Shown here: one piece after another, positions 1 to 13,900 of the stretch
Position numbering within the stretch: the stretch's first letter is position 1
How the letters are laid out: each line of letters starts with the position of its first letter
Assembly (NCBI GenBank): GCA_028023455.1
Contig: JAQFVV010006426.1
Span: forward strand, 496,001-560,000
Direction: 5' to 3'
DNA: 64,000 nt
Source: Epiperipatus broadwayi
Lineage: Eukaryota > Onychophora > Udeonychophora > Euonychophora > Peripatidae
Notes under the pieces: model-generated
What the model was told of the DNA's origin: nothing
Seen by the model: the letters and a program-made list of their open reading frames with translations, nothing else
Databases searched by the model: none
Position numbers and translations under genes: made by a program

Positions 1-291
1 ATTTTATTAATTATATATATGAAATATTAACAGCAACTTAATTTTAATGGCTGTTGCATTGTTTTAATAATTTATAGTTGCATCTTTATAATCACAAAAA
101 TAAAAATTATTTAATATTGAAATATAAATATATAATGTATATATTTAATCTAGATATAATTAAAGGAGATTTAACATTTGTTATCTTTTTAATCACTAGC
201 TTTTCATATGGCTAAATGTCAGTCTCAAATAATGCTCATTCACTAATATAATTTTTTAATGTAAAATATATTGCATGCTAACCCTTTTTAA

Positions 292-431
292 CCCAGAAAG
301 AGACCACATGTGAGATGGATGAATGAAATAAGAAAGTGTGCAGGGGTGATGTGAAGAGAAGCTAAAAATTGGAGATGGACCGAACTTGGAAAGACCTTTA
401 TCCTGCAGTGGATTGATAATGGTTGATTAAC
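292..431 (+). mobile_element. LINE 3' end fragment (C-terminus of reverse transcriptase ORF)
   Basis: Conceptual translation with one stop gives RKRPHVRWMNEIRKCAG, then REAKNWRWTELGKTF and ILQWIDNG. This is the hallmark C-terminus of RTE-like non-LTR retrotransposons (R(P/V).RW.D.IRK.AG...W...A.DR..WR.L..A...QW). The same terminal block occurs at 27536-27690 (+), 46890-47030 (+) and 20060-20200 (-), so this is one dispersed LINE family. The copy lies inside the intron before the NXN terminal exon and is 5'-truncated, as is usual for LINEs. Confidence 0.75.
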
Positions 432-2575
432 CTTTTATTACATTTTCAACCCTTAGAACTAGCTAAAAATAAATATTTTTTTACAAAGTGTAAAAAAACT
501 GAATACCTTGTGAAAAAAAAGAATTTTTTTTAATATTAAACTTTAGTAAGAAAACAAGCTGAATTGAATATGGTTTGGAGAAAACTTAAGCAGAATTAGT
601 TTTTCAACTAGCATGATAGTTTTGTGCCTGTCCCTTTCATTAATTAACTAAAACGTGAAAAGTATATGCATTTGACAAAAAAGGGTTTCCAAGCTAGCAG
701 GATATGCAAGCTGAGATGAACAGTGCCATTATGCAGAAAATATTGAGATACTCAGATGATTAATAACATTTAATAATTAGTTTTTAATCTATTTACATAA
801 GGAATGTGTAATCCAGTAAAAATTACTATAAAACAGCAGTGGATAAAGTATTTTCACTTTTTTTTGTAATGTCCATTGCTTCTAGTAAAAAAAAAAATCA
901 CAAAGTTCAACATAACAATTTAAGTAAGTCAAAAAATTATAGAAATGATATGTTGGTAATGGTAGTTTAAAAAAATGCAAGTTTTGACATAGCAGTAAAA
1001 AAGTTGAACTTTTAATCTGACACCATATCTGTGAGTTGAAATTCTAACCAGAGCAGATAAATTCAGAAATTTTTAAGCTTTCAAACAGGCATATATAAGA
1101 CTAGTTTAACATAAACCATATCTTTTGTTGTATATGGTATTAAAAGACGATTACTTAGCCATATTCATAAACTATAAAAAGTGCAATAGCCATAGAGTTA
1201 AAAACTGATTTAGAAACAGTAAAAAATGTTTGAAATATTTTCAATATTTAAGATAGTGACAATAGTTTATCAGAATATTAATGAGTTTGTACAAAAAGAT
1301 TACAAATTCTTTTTGCTTTGTTAACAGTTAGTGCTGATTACACATTTTGCAGAGATTTGTTGTTGTGCATAGTACGGCCTCACTATTAATATATTCTAAT
1401 TATTGAACAAATATACACAGAATCCATAAGAAATTCTATAACACTTAATTTGGCTCAGTTGTCACTGGATTTATGATATTAATAATGTTCTCTAAAGACA
1501 ACTGCTTCTCTTCCAATATGAAAGATTTTATTATTTACAAGGACAGAAAGCCAAAGTGAACATGTAGACAATAATAATTATTCTGCTATAATTTATTATT
1601 CCAATAATAAATCAGGGATTAAGAAGTGATTAAATATAAATAATATTCACGATGAATTTATGTAAGAAACTATACATGCTATATTATTACACATTAGTAT
1701 TTATGATATCAAATAATTCATATTCTCATAAAAATGTTGAAATAGGTTTTGTCTTTACCTACAGCTAAATTCCACATTCAAAGGCCATTCACTGCCCATC
1801 ATTTACGACTCCACCAGTTTACTTTGATAATTGTAAATATGCATTTACTAAAGAATATAGTAGTATACAATGACATTCATAAATATTTAGAGAATATGGA
1901 AATGGTTTTTACAATTCAAGTATGTATGTGCACCTGTTATACACATGTATATGCAATTATGCATATACATGCACATGCATTTTAATATTCACTATTATTT
2001 TAAAATTTCAATATCCACACTAAGGCATGGAACAAAATGTAACCACAAGGGACTATTATATTAATGTTTACTAGAATATTGAATGAATTATGTTTGCAAA
2101 AGTTTCAACTTTCAATTTCATATATAAATAGTAATTTATTTTCTATAGAAATATTTAATGAAAGATGATGATCTTGAGTGATTTTTTCGTATTCATTTTC
2201 CCAAACTTGGTTAGAATAATAATGAAATCTTTTTCAGTGTTTTACCAAAATAATGTGTGGTCTTTAATAGTTAAATAGTAAGAAATGCAAATTGTGGTTC
2301 TGCATTATTTAGCCTAATGCCATGTGTTAATCCAGAGGTAAACTGTTATTCAAGATATATAATGTTATAGTCAAGAATTAGATTCCTTTATCCATTCTCA
2401 ATTAAGAAAAGTGAAAAAGAAAAAAATCATTTGATTTATTAGAACTTTTGTTCAACTTGTCACAAAGGTACTCCTATGTCATATGATACACATATGCATA
2501 GCAAATTATTTTATACAATAAATATATTTACTTTTATTTGACTAATTCATTTAATAAAATTTTTTTTTTTTTTAG
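432..2575 (+). other. NXN intron, no further features recognised
   Basis: This AT-rich intron leads to the NXN terminal exon acceptor at 2575. Apart from the LINE tail upstream and short A/T runs, I see no coding exon or RNA gene. The short open frame at 1749-1985 is low-complexity (ATGCATAT-type repeats) and is not considered coding. Confidence 0.5.
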
Positions 2576-2764
2576 GATGAAATATGTGATTCAGTCCGTG
2601 ATTTTGCTCAGCTGGGTGAGAAAGTACCTTTATTGGCTATTTTAGATATTTCGGAAGAAAAACAGTTCATATGTGATAGTAGTGAAATTACTCTAGAAGT
2701 TGTTCGCAATTTTGTTGAAAGTTACTTCAAAGGAGAACTTCAGCCTAAAGCCATCCGCATTTAA
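2576..2764 (+). CDS. NXN: Nucleoredoxin, terminal coding exon (partial gene)
   Basis: This exon encodes the last 62 residues and the TAA stop of a nucleoredoxin-like protein. Nucleoredoxin is a thioredoxin-fold oxidoreductase of cytosol and nucleus; in vertebrates it binds Dishevelled and restrains Wnt signalling. The exon follows a long T-run and a TAG acceptor and opens in frame with DEICDSVRDF. It continues through PLLAILDIS, FICDSSEIT and FVESYFKGELQP. This parallels the vertebrate NXN C-terminus in order and spacing: an acidic D(S/D)SLRD segment, a PLL.ILD beta strand, an E(I/V)T motif and a final F(V).(D/S)(F/Y)L...LKP helix. It therefore corresponds to the end of the C-terminal thioredoxin-like (PDI-like) domain. 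The catalytic CPPC region and all earlier exons would lie upstream of base 1; no other NXN exon was recognised in 1-2575. The exon converges with VMP1 on the opposite strand. The alternative, another thioredoxin-domain protein, fits less well. Confidence 0.85.
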   Translation, partial: DEICDSVRDFAQLGEKVPLLAILDISEEKQFICDSSEITLEVVRNFVESYFKGELQPKAIRI

Positions 2765-3705
2765 TCCATCAGTGATACTGTCGAAAAGTCGATAAAGAAT
2801 GAACTTTTATATAAATTCTTTGGCAATTAGTTCTCTGAAATTATTTTTAAAAAATATTTTTCACATGAAGCAATATATTTTTAAAGAAAGTCTAATTTAT
2901 TTCACCAGTGTTTTTCTAAGCAGAAAATATGATGAACATGTGTATTTTTTTTGTTTCTCATTTTGTTTGAACAGTTTAATTTAGAACACAATTCTAATAT
3001 ATTATTGACATTAGAGATTATAGATGTGAGCAGTATTGTTACCAAAAATTTTATATATAAAAATATATATTAATACTACCTTCAGATATTTCTGGGGTCA
3101 ATAGAAATTTTTGTATAAATTGAAATACCTTTGTAATCTCCATAGTGTTTAAGTTTTTTGTTTATTTTTTGGTAAAGGAATTGCCGCAGGACGGCCTTCC
3201 TTTAGAAAACATTTTATATTAACCAAGTTTATCATTGTTTTATACTTTCATTTTCAGAGAATGCTAACAAAATGTTACCATTACTTTGATAGAGAATTAT
3301 TTTTGCTGCTGTAAAATGATCATTATTATATTTTAGATTATTCTAATTCTCTTCCCTAAAAACTCTGAATAAGTTAGTTAATTATTCTATTGTTAAGTTT
3401 TGCTGAATATTCAAATTCAAGACACTTTATTTTCATCGTGCCAGTGCATGAATTTGAAATATTGAGCATATTGTACTCTTTCCAAAAAGAAAGAAAAATA
3501 TTTATTAAAATAAGATTAAGAAATATTCCATTATAAGTTATCTGAATATATTTTAGGTATTTGATTTATATGATTATGTATTGTATTTCCCTACAGCAGA
3601 ATTTTTAATATTTCTGCGTAGAAACATTCCAGAAAATAGCAATATTTCTTTTTCTTACGGGATTCATAATATTTGATGAAATATAAAACAATAAATTGAA
3701 TAAAT
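2765..3705 (+). other. Probable NXN 3' untranslated region with candidate poly(A) signals
   Basis: This is AT-rich non-coding sequence directly after the NXN stop. Two overlapping canonical AATAAA hexamers stand at 3690-3695 and 3699-3704, about 930 bases after the stop, and are reasonable polyadenylation signals. In sequence this AT-rich such hexamers also arise by chance, so the true 3' end is inferred, not shown. Confidence 0.35.
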
Positions 3706-6600
3706 TTGATGTATGTGGATTAGCAGCACAGTTCTCAATTTTTCTTTTAATTTTATTTAATGTAAATTCACTTATCATATTAAAAGTTTTATTATAAAAT
3801 ATATTCCATTATGTTCTAATTAAAATCAATCATTATTTTCCCATATATATACCTTCTAATAACTATTGATTTGTTTCATTCCTGTAATTTTCCTTTTTCT
3901 CATTTAAAATTATCTTATTATAAATTGGACCATATTCACCTTTGTATTTCTTCTATTATTTTATATTAAATAATATAAAAAGAAATAAAAGGTCACCACT
4001 GATGTGTGGGTTCAAATCCAATACTCCTCACAACAAGTAAGAAAGTAGTCTGGAATTCAGCATTACATCTAGTATTCATTAATTATTCATATAGCTTTAC
4101 ATTAAGTAACTGCACCCATTGCAAAAGTAAATATTAAGAATGAAATGTTTTTTTTTAGAATGATGAAAACTTTATATCCATTTTAAAAATATAACCTATT
4201 TTAGAAGTTTTAAAATGAGGATTAACAATTAGTTGATGAAGTATTATTTTCAGAATTTTTTTAATTTAAGAGTTATTATATAAAGAAAAGAACATGAGTT
4301 TTAAATTTATTACTAAGTATTATGTCATCAGATAATAAAGTAAGAAATCGAATCCTCTAAGAAATTTATCTGTGATATTATTTACTGCAGTAAATGCAAT
4401 GTGAAATTTGATGGCTATCACAAGTTAATCCAGCATTAAAGTGAATCATTAAATTCTGTTTGTCACACTGGGTAACCACTGTATGACATTTCCAATGTCA
4501 TTAGGAAAAATTGAAGATATGCCAAATAACTTTTGGAAGAAAAATAGAAAGTGATTCATTTTTTTTATTATTGTTCTCATTGGGATAAGCTATTTAATCA
4601 TTAAATGTTTTTAAAATGTCATTTCAGATCTTTTCATACTAATGTAGATTACTAAATTTAACGAAAGTTTTGGTTGAAATTCTGAATGCCGGAAATAGCA
4701 ATGGTCAATTGATCATTTATTTTTGCAAGGTTTTTAAACATTAATAATTTTAAAAATATTTGGAAATTCACTACAAGTTATTTCTATTACACATTTGAAA
4801 ACTAAATTTACCTTTCATATTGTTTTTTTTTTTGAGATATATATGAGCATTCACATATCAATAAGGACTTGGAACATAACACCTTGCATATCCAGGATGG
4901 TTTTATTAGTGCCAACTAACTTTTGGAAATGCCATTTTTATTGGATTCTTTGACTTATGTTGTTTGTTTTTGAAAGATAGCCCTGCCCTTTTTTATTTTA
5001 TTATCCGTGGATGTGTGAATTATGGTGAGATAATTTTTATTAATTTGTGATTCAAGGGGGTAGGAATACAATAGCAAGAAAATGCAAATCTAATGTAAGA
5101 GTAAATTTACCATGAATCTTTGGTTTTATATATTGACAATATTAAAGAAATGTAATAAAAATAATATTGTAGCTATTAGGGAGGGGACACAGTGTTAAAA
5201 ATAAAGAAACACTAATAGATGATTATGTGCAAGAAGAAAATAAATTGGCAAATAGGATTGGTGAGATTATTGCTGAAATTTAATGAGTTTTTTTTTTTTA
5301 GATAGGTGGACTATAGTCGAGTACTTTATTTTAAAAAAGTTACATTTAGTAGAGAAGGGAAATAAAAGAGACAATTTTCAGTTTTTATTATGTATTAATC
5401 TAAGGAAGGAAATGTGATGTCCAAGTGTAATAAGATAAAGAAAAATATAGATGAGTTTGAGATAATTGTAGGGATATTTAATAGGTCAAAGAATGCAGTC
5501 TGAAGCTAAATATCCTATTTTTTAAAAAAAATGAATGAAAGGAGATAAATAGATGTGAAAATAATAGAAATATGAGTTATTAATATTTAAGAAAGAACTC
5601 TAAAGAATTGAAATTGGATAAATTACATATTTTTATTGAAAATGGGGAGGATGTAAAAAAGTGGAAGTATTTGGAAAAGTTTATTTAAGGATATCAATGA
5701 GGCTAGAGACAATATGAATGGGATATTACTGAAAAATATTTGAGAGGAAGATAATTGGAAATCTAAATATTTACAACAAAGAGCTTAACATAAGGTATAA
5801 TTTGAAGTATTCTATTGATTACATCTCAAGAAAGAGGATTTAGAGAAGATAAAGTGTTAATGAAATATAATAGTAATCAAACTAAATTATTTTACCATTT
5901 AATTTTTGATTATTTTAATCGGCTGTGACTTATAGCAGTAATAATGATAATTGCAGAACTTAATAAAAATATCGATTTAAAGACTGCTTTTTTTTTTTTT
6001 TGTTTTATTTATACAATGCTACATGTGTTTAATCTAAAAAAAAAAAGCTTTGCATAACTGGAGAAAAATACTATGATGTTAAACAAAATTTTTAAAGTTA
6101 AGGACATTATTGGGTTCTAGAGACTCATGAAAGCTTACGTTCATAACAATAATTTATAAGGGATGTGCAAAATGAACAATTTTAATATCTTGGAAAAAAT
6201 TATGGAAAATGGTGAATTTAAAACAGCGTGCATTGATAGAATGATGAAGATTATAAATGAGTGTTTAATTAATAATAATAGGATTAAAAATAAAGAATAA
6301 ACATATATGTGAAATGGGTATATAGGGAATATAAAGAGGTATTAAGAAGCAAGTGGCAGAGAAAATGATGACTTAGAGGATTGTAAAAACATTTTGAGAT
6401 ATATTAAGAGCAAGAAATAAGAAAGAAGGAAAAAAGTGATTACTGTACATTGTTAAATGCAGAGGAAAAACAATGCAAGGATATGGAAGAAATTGAAAAA
6501 ATACTCAAGCTTTGTTGATAGGTGAATGTGATATTAGAGCTTAATTCATGAGATGAGTAGTGACAGAATTAGAATTAAAAAATAAGCAAATTAAAAAGCA
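3706..6600. other. Intergenic region between NXN and VMP1, mostly featureless
   Basis: This is AT-rich intergenic sequence. It holds one tRNA-like SINE fragment (see 3990-4062). From about 5.2 kb it becomes purine-rich sequence that runs into a decayed LINE and may be the eroded 5' part of that element. No gene is recognised. Confidence 0.4.
3990..4062 (+). mobile_element. tRNA-derived SINE fragment (B box)
   Basis: A perfect RNA polymerase III B-box match, GGGTTCAAATCC at 4008-4019, sits in tRNA-like context (TGTGTGGGTTCAAATCC). No convincing A box or full cloverleaf could be found. It is therefore read as a degraded tRNA-derived SINE rather than a tRNA gene. Confidence 0.4.
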
Positions 6601-7900
6601 AGGTGATTAGATTGTATTGCAACTGAAATGTTTGTTGGTATGGGAAAGTACACTATTGGTCTAAAAGTTTTAGTAAAATTACATATGAAATTCCAGATGA
6701 ATGAATGCAAGAATAAAGATTATAAAAATGGCAAAGATTTTAGGCTAGTAATTAGCTATAGATAATTACAATAACTTTCATAATTTATATTGTAGAAAGG
6801 AATTAACTCTTGAAAGAGATTCAAAATGGATTTCATTTAGGGAATTAGATAAGTGACAGTCTAGTCATTAATACTCAGTTGATCGAAATATTTTGCAAAA
6901 AAAATAAACTATTATTTATTGCATTTTTAGACATAGATAAGACTTATGATACTACGGCTAAGAATAGAATGGGAAGGAATCTTTAAAATATGTAGAGTTA
7001 AGATTTTACAAGATAATTTTTTATAAATAGTAATTATAAAATGTAGAATTCCTAATTAATGAAAATTAATTGCAAAATTATGATTATTATTTTGTTTTTA
7101 AGAGAATTGGAGATTGAAATAGAAAAATTGGGAATAAGGTTGTCTGATTTCTTTTTTTTTTCAGATAAAATGACCTTTTTTTTTTTTTTTTACAAAATAT
7201 AAAAGTGATGGAGTTCTTATTAAAAAAAGTGTGCAGAGAGAGTAAGAAATATGAAAACTGAAAAATTTATTTTGAAGTGGCAGAATAATTATTTAGATAC
7301 TTTATTAAATGGAAAAAGGAATTATAGACAATGGGATTTATTAATAATCTATTGTATTTCTCATATAATAAATATTTATATAGACAGGGGACTTGGAAAT
7401 TTTTAGATAGAATTCAAAACGCAGTAGACAGATATGAACAGCAAATAGTTTTTCAAGGGAAATGGGGTGGACTTTGTTTAATAAAGGAAATAAAAAAAAT
7501 TTGGAAGATTACAGTATATGAATGAAAATAACTAGTAAAAGTAGTATTTACTTGAATTATGATAAAGGATCATCAAACATTATATGCAAGAAAAGTATTA
7601 AAATGTATAAAGTTACTAGATCGATATTTTATATTTTTATGTATAAAGTGGGACGTGAAACAATATATTTCAGATACATAATTATGAAAAGTGAGAAAAT
7701 AACATAGATTGGTTTGTTAGACAGAAAACAGTAGACTTATGGAAAATGAATTAAAAAAGTAATTTGGTTTTATAAGAATACTAAAGGATGTATGATAATG
7801 CTAGAAAGAGCTCGTTATTTAGTGCAAGAACAGTTTTGGATATCAAAGGGATAAGAAATTTAGACTATAACTGTGATTGATACTAAAGAGTATTATTAAA
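6600..7900 (+). mobile_element. Degenerate LINE, reverse transcriptase region
   Basis: The frames around 6780-6990 read, with frameshifts and stops, QNGFHLGN...DSLVINTQLIEIF, CKKNKLLFIAFLDIDKTYD. This is the non-LTR reverse transcriptase block equivalent to Q.GFR.GR.T.D.I..L.Q.IEK...KN..L...F.DL.KAYD. The upstream sequence KNGKDFRLVISYR resembles the N.RPISLL.T.YK block. The frame is heavily broken and the element is not functional. Its 5' and 3' limits are unclear; purine-rich sequence from about 5200 and up to about 7900 may belong to it. Confidence 0.6.
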
Positions 7901-8869
7901 TAATTATAGCACAAGATGTTGAAAAGATGTTAAAAAAAAACTGTATGAAGAATGGGAGAAACAAAGGTGAAACAGGTTTTACATACCATAATATTAAAAA
8001 ATTCATATTTATATGGATTTGTTTTATCCCCCACCCCTTTTTTTCAAAAAGATTCAATATGTTCACACTTAAAAAAAGAAACAACATAAAAATTAATGGA
8101 AATATCTATTATGCTTGCATAGATAAATGAAGCATGTGACATCTCAAATCATAAAGTATATACACCTGCATAAAAATTTGTGCTTACAATTGTTCAAATT
8201 TTTTTTATTTCTTGCACTATACATAAACAAACAAACAAAAAAAAAATTATATATTTACAAATTCTTCACATTTATTTTATATATATAAAAACTATAAATC
8301 ATTTTAAATGTCGATATAAATTATGTATGTTTGTGTGTGTTGAGCAACTAATTATTCAATCAATCCATATATGACCCATTTTATTAAGAAGTGCATGGAT
8401 TTAATTGCATATATATATACATATATATTTACAACGTATTGTATAAAAAATATGATACTACATTACAAAAATGAATCCGTTATATGGAAAGATTTAAAAA
8501 TATACATTTGACTATTATATTGGCAATATTTTTTTTTATAACCATGGATTATTATTTTTTTACTAATAGAACTGAAATATTTTCATTTGTTTACTTCTAA
8601 AATTTATATTTGAATATTCTTTATAATTGCTACTTCAATATAGAATCATTTAGTGATACAGAATTTAAGTAACTAAACTATTCATAGTATTGTTGAAAAG
8701 CTTGATATAAAAAGACTTATTTTAAAAATATGGTAATCTTTGTCAAACCAGTATGACAAATTGTCCTTGCAAAAGAATGTATTTTAGAACAAAATTTTTA
8801 AAAATTGGATATTATAATTTATATTTTTCTTTTAAATCCTATTAATGATTTGAAATATCATTAAAAGAA

Positions 8870-10960
8870 CAAATTTTCCTTCTTGGTGACTTTAATACGT
8901 ATGTTGGTATAAATAGTACTTTGGCTAAAAGTTGCTGGAAATGATGTAAATTCAAAAGAACTGATATTGAATTTTTGCAAAACCCATCATGGATAGACTA
9001 GCACAAATCTTTAAGCAGAATAATTGTTATAAAGGAACGTGGAAACATCAATGCTCTTCACAATGGCATTTAATAATTACATTATAGTTAGGAGTCAGAA
9101 CAAGATAAGTTCATATTACATGAGCACTTACAACGTCCAGATCATTAGACACATTATGCTCTACGATTCAAATGATAGTTGCATAAAAAAATAACTCATT
9201 CCAATTATATTCACAAGAAAATTGGAAGTTTTTTCTTTATAAATATCTATATACAAAATTTCAACAGTTATTAAAAAATTAAAATTGCTAATTTTAGATT
9301 TTCAGGAGTTTCATATTACTGAAGCATGAAATTCTCTCAAGGAATGTGTTATGATGGAAATAAATCTAAAACCAATTAATCATAAATGTTTTTTTGACAA
9401 TATTATTATTGATTTGATTAGAAGGAACATGGCATTCTTTGCAGAATAATAAATATGGAGCTTTGTAACAGATATAGATTTAAAGGCAATGACGATCACA
9501 TGGAAGGCTTAAAAATGATTGGTAAATTAAAACTGCAAAGAAAATAGACATTTTCGGATCATGTTTAACCTAGATCTTTTTTCGATACATTGAAAGTAAT
9601 ATATAGATCTGAGAAATGGTATCACAATCATATTAAATCCAATAATGACACATATGATAATGATATTTTGAATAGATGGAAACATTATTTTAACAAATTT
9701 TTTGAAAAGTGATACCAGAATTGAGATGACAACTGTTTATATATCCATTTTATTTACTCATTTATATTTGGGCAAAGATATTGTTTGGTGAAATTAGAAC
9801 AGCTTTTTGTAATCTTAAAAATAGAAAGGTTACATACACATCATATTGAAACACTGGTGAAGTTTTAGAATATAGTGGTAATATCATAGCTTCAAAAATA
9901 TTGGAATTTTTAAAGGCAAAGATATTTTCACAGATTTTGTTGTTTAAGTTGCTTCCAGTTATAGATGGTTAGCAGAGACTCAAGAAATATTAAACATGGT
10001 TTTTATTGCCATGCAAATACATGAAAAGTGTTTGGAACAAAAGAGGGATTTAAATATTGCTTTTAGTAATTTGGTCAAAGCATTTGAGCTTTGAAATTGG
10101 TTGTTCATCAAAGTTTAATCATATTACATAGCTTCTATATAATGGAATATGAATTATTATAGGTAGAAAATGTGAAATATTTGAAATGAAAATTGGCATT
10201 AGACAAAGGTTCCCAAAATTATTTTTGATTTTTATGACAGTTGCTTCTGGAATTATTTATAGGTGATATAAAGAAACAAGGATGTGATACAGGTTTGATA
10301 GTGAAATTTTTTATTTAAATTGATTAAAAATAAAAACAACTTGGATTCTGTTTTTGTCAGTTCAAAAAATAATCTACAAAAGGTACTTAATATGGTGTTC
10401 AAAAAAGTAAAGTTCTTATTCAACCAGTTATGGAAGAAAAATCTTCAGCAACTTTTAGCTTGAATGGTTTATTAACTCGAGATGTAAATTCAATTTAAAT
10501 ATTGTGGTAGTTTTATAATTAGAAAGAATATGCATAAATGACGACATGTAACACAGAGTCCAATATGCTGCTGCTGTTTTTAACAAAGATATTTTATCAC
10601 AAGTGAGTAATATGTAGAGCTGTTATTTTACTTAATTTATAAAGACATTAGAAAAATTTAAGAATACAATGGCAAAATTATAAATCGGTATATCCTTCAA
10701 CTTGTCGGATGTGATGCTATAGAATCAACTATTGTAAAATCAGTGAAGAATGCAAAAGTTGCTAAAAGGGTGTTTTATATCAACTTGAACATGATTTTCA
10801 TAGGATAGATTCGCTTTACATTATAAGATTTTTATCTTAAAACATCACATGATCACTATCTTAGAGTGGCACTACTGTATGGAGAGAGTTTTGCCTATTT
10901 TAAGATTTTTATCTCAAAGACATTATAAAGAAGTGCGATGTTGACTGTTTCAATTGGAAA
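8870..10960 (+). mobile_element. Degenerate non-LTR retrotransposon (APE endonuclease to RT)
   Basis: The order of domains is visible despite many frameshifts. FLLGDFNTYVG at about 8872-8910 is the catalytic GDFN block of the AP-like endonuclease. GTWKHQCSSQWHLI near 9040 and an IIVRSQNK block near 9090 correspond to the T(W/T)..P....WHLIDY(V/I)IVR.R region. RT motifs follow at about 9980-10090 (AMQIHEKCLEQKRDLNIAF, then VKAFEL) and about 10190-10240 (G.RQ). A block near 10410-10470 (KVLIQPVMEE, then ATFSLNG) matches the KTEV..QP.PG....P.I..NG segment downstream of the YADD site. The length of about 2.1 kb suggests a nearly complete but inactivated ORF2. This family differs from the one that left the RW.DEIRK tails elsewhere in the window. 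Confidence 0.75.
10835..10910. repeat. Repeat family R2 fragment
   Basis: The segment contains ACATCACATGATCACTAT, a GTGGCACTAC block and CTGTATGGAGAGAGTTTTGCC. The same building blocks are found at 25840-26010 and, inverted, at 29843-30025. It is therefore a dispersed, probably fold-back, non-autonomous repeat. It overlaps the 3' part of the LINE relic, presumably as an insertion. Confidence 0.4.
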
Positions 10961-13900
10961 AAATATAGTAGAAAATAGAATATATTGGAGACTACAATTA
11001 GAAATGATGTTGTAAATGTTTCAAAAAGTTTCCTGCAGAAGTTAAAAGATAACATCACAAGATATCAAACAAAAAAATGAATATATATATATATATGGGA
11101 CATTTGTGGATCGCATAGTTATCACAAAACTCCTCTCCATCGCAATTTTTTAATTTTTATTTCTTGAATTGAAATGTCCAGGCTCATTTATATAAATGGC
11201 TGCGGATGATTACTGATTCATCAAATATCCAAACCAGGAAAAGGTGCTAAATTTCCATTAATTTTAAAGTCAGCACATTACTTTGGCTGCTTACATCTTT
11301 ATTTTCAATTTAGAAGCCTATCTGTTGTTGTTCAGAGATTTACATTAAAGAACTCGATCATCATCAAAATTCATACAACTGTTCATTCAGTACTCAACAT
11401 TCTCCCAATTATTCTACTGTGCATATCTAAAAATGTTCACACTGAAATGGTCACTAAATACAAAGTTTGATCTCATAAAAGTTAAAATACCATTTAAAAA
11501 AATTATTAATGAATAAAAATAACCGAAATGATTATTAAATAAAGCAATTATTCTGAAATTGCAAATATTTCCATGTGAAGCATTTTTGTGTGCTAGGATA
11601 GTAAAGTATGCACAGGCACTGATCTTGTAGCTTAATTTTAGTTATGTTACTACTAGTATACCAAAGAAGTGTGCTTAAGCGCAGCAAGATTTCCCATAAA
11701 AATATTTAATCTGTGGTGCAGATTACAACCATTTCATTAGATTTATATTAAAAATGGAAACTTTAGTTTCTTTTTGAAAAAATATTCCAAATTTCTTCCA
11801 TTTATATATAGGACAAACACATACTTATTATGCTGAATGATTTTAAAAGATGCAATGCTATTGCAAATTTATTAATTTGCATCTACTTTATCAATAGGCA
11901 TGCAAGATTCATTTGTTTATTATGATCAGAAGCCAATCAGCTACTACCTATTTGATGATTAAAGGGAGAAATACTAATTGTTTGGCTTACTGAAGATGCC
12001 AAACAGTTCACTATGGTTTTGAATATATTTTAATAACTTTTTGTTAGAGATTCAATTGGAAGCAAATGCAAATTAGCATAGATGCAAGTGCCTTTTTTAT
12101 TCACAAGTCCACTGATATACATTTTAAAGTGAATACGTTTGTTTTAAATGTGATTACTTAATGTAATCAAATAGCCTCAATATAATGATATGCATATGCT
12201 TGGCTTGTTCAGGATGTAGACTTTCAATCCAACGTGAATGTACCGTAGAAATTTTTTCATGTCACAAATAGATTAAGATTTTTCTTTCAGATAATCAGCC
12301 CACAGCCGATGCAGTTTATCTATCAGATACCATTTGCTATATAAATCTAGGACGCAGACAAAAAAAGTTAACATACATATAGAAAATTGACACTTCATAC
12401 AGTTCTTTCAAGTTTTAACTTACAGCTCAACTCTAAACATGTTAAAAGATATAGGCTTCTAGTAAATAATGCTCATCAATTTTGATATGTAAACACACAC
12501 ACACAAAAGCTAATTAAAGTTTATAATATAGTTCTAAATACTGAAGTGCTAGAGTAAATAGGATTATGAAGATGGAAATTTAACATGCACACCCAATATT
12601 TATACATAACAGTCATGATTTCATTTGATAACCGTTATTTATTAAATGTCAAATATTTAATATTATAATGGAAATATTTTATAAATATCTAAGTTCAGGT
12701 TTTTTTTTAACAAGTTTTTAATTTGATGGAAATGCAAATAAAAATGATCAATGATTTAAAAAAAAAGGCATAATTTATGATTTCAAAAAGGAAAATATAG
12801 CACAGATTTAAAAAAAAAAAATTGTTTAAAAGATCAACATAGTATATTTAGGAAGTTTTGTTTGAAAGTTATGACTAAATTCTTTCGAATATAAGCTGCC
12901 AAAAAATAAACACAAATTTATTGAGTGATTTAAAAAATTAAATTAGATCAGAGTGATTTAAAATCATTGCTGAAAGAATCTTAAGGTAGAATTACTAACG
13001 GCATTCTACCATATCAGCATGTAAAAGAATTAAAATGCGGGAATGATTAATTAATGTAATCCTTGTTTCTATAATGATTTAATCTTTAAGTCAACAACAT
13101 TTTTATTATTAAAATAGTATTTTTGAAGCAAATTTTAATTATTAGTTTTATAATATTTGAAGTGGTTATCTTTTTTCTTATCTTGTTTGTAGTTAGTTAC
13201 TGAAAATGTTTCTAACGGTTTTATTCTATCTCTTTATTTATTAATAGTAGCTTGAGCGCGCTTTCGGCTAGAGTAAGTGCATTCAGCTAATGTTAATAAA
13301 TGAATGGAATAAAACCTTTTCCTTAGCCAAAATTAGAAACTTTTTCAGAAAATAGTTTGATAATATTAAAACATTCAAATATTTAATAAATAATAAAAAA
13401 AAATATCATGACTATTATGTATGTAGATGACTTATACAATCTAATGCAAGATAAAGCTTCTTCAATCCTTTCAGAATCATAATGAAAGGAAGACAGTCAC
13501 CAGGCCAGTAAATGACCAGGTAAAAGAGAGAGCTTTTGTTTCTTTGGTTTACCTATTTACTAATCAATAGTCAGATGGCGAGCTATCTAAAAGAAAAATT
13601 ATCAGTTTGTTTGGAAATTCTCAGTTACTCCAAATATTTTCAATTTCATTTAGATTCGAAGTCTTTTAATATAATTAGCAATACTATAATTAAAAAAAAC
13701 AACAACCCATATCCTAATAGTTCTTTCTTATCAAGCTTTTCATTTTACATTGCCAATATATATATACATACTTTCCTTTAATCTGAAAAACGGAAATGTG
13801 TATTCATTAGCTACAGTGTTTGATCTAAAGTGATTATTGACAACTGAATTAGTCTGGAAAGACTGAAATAATCAGGCGGACATTTAGAATGTACCCCATA

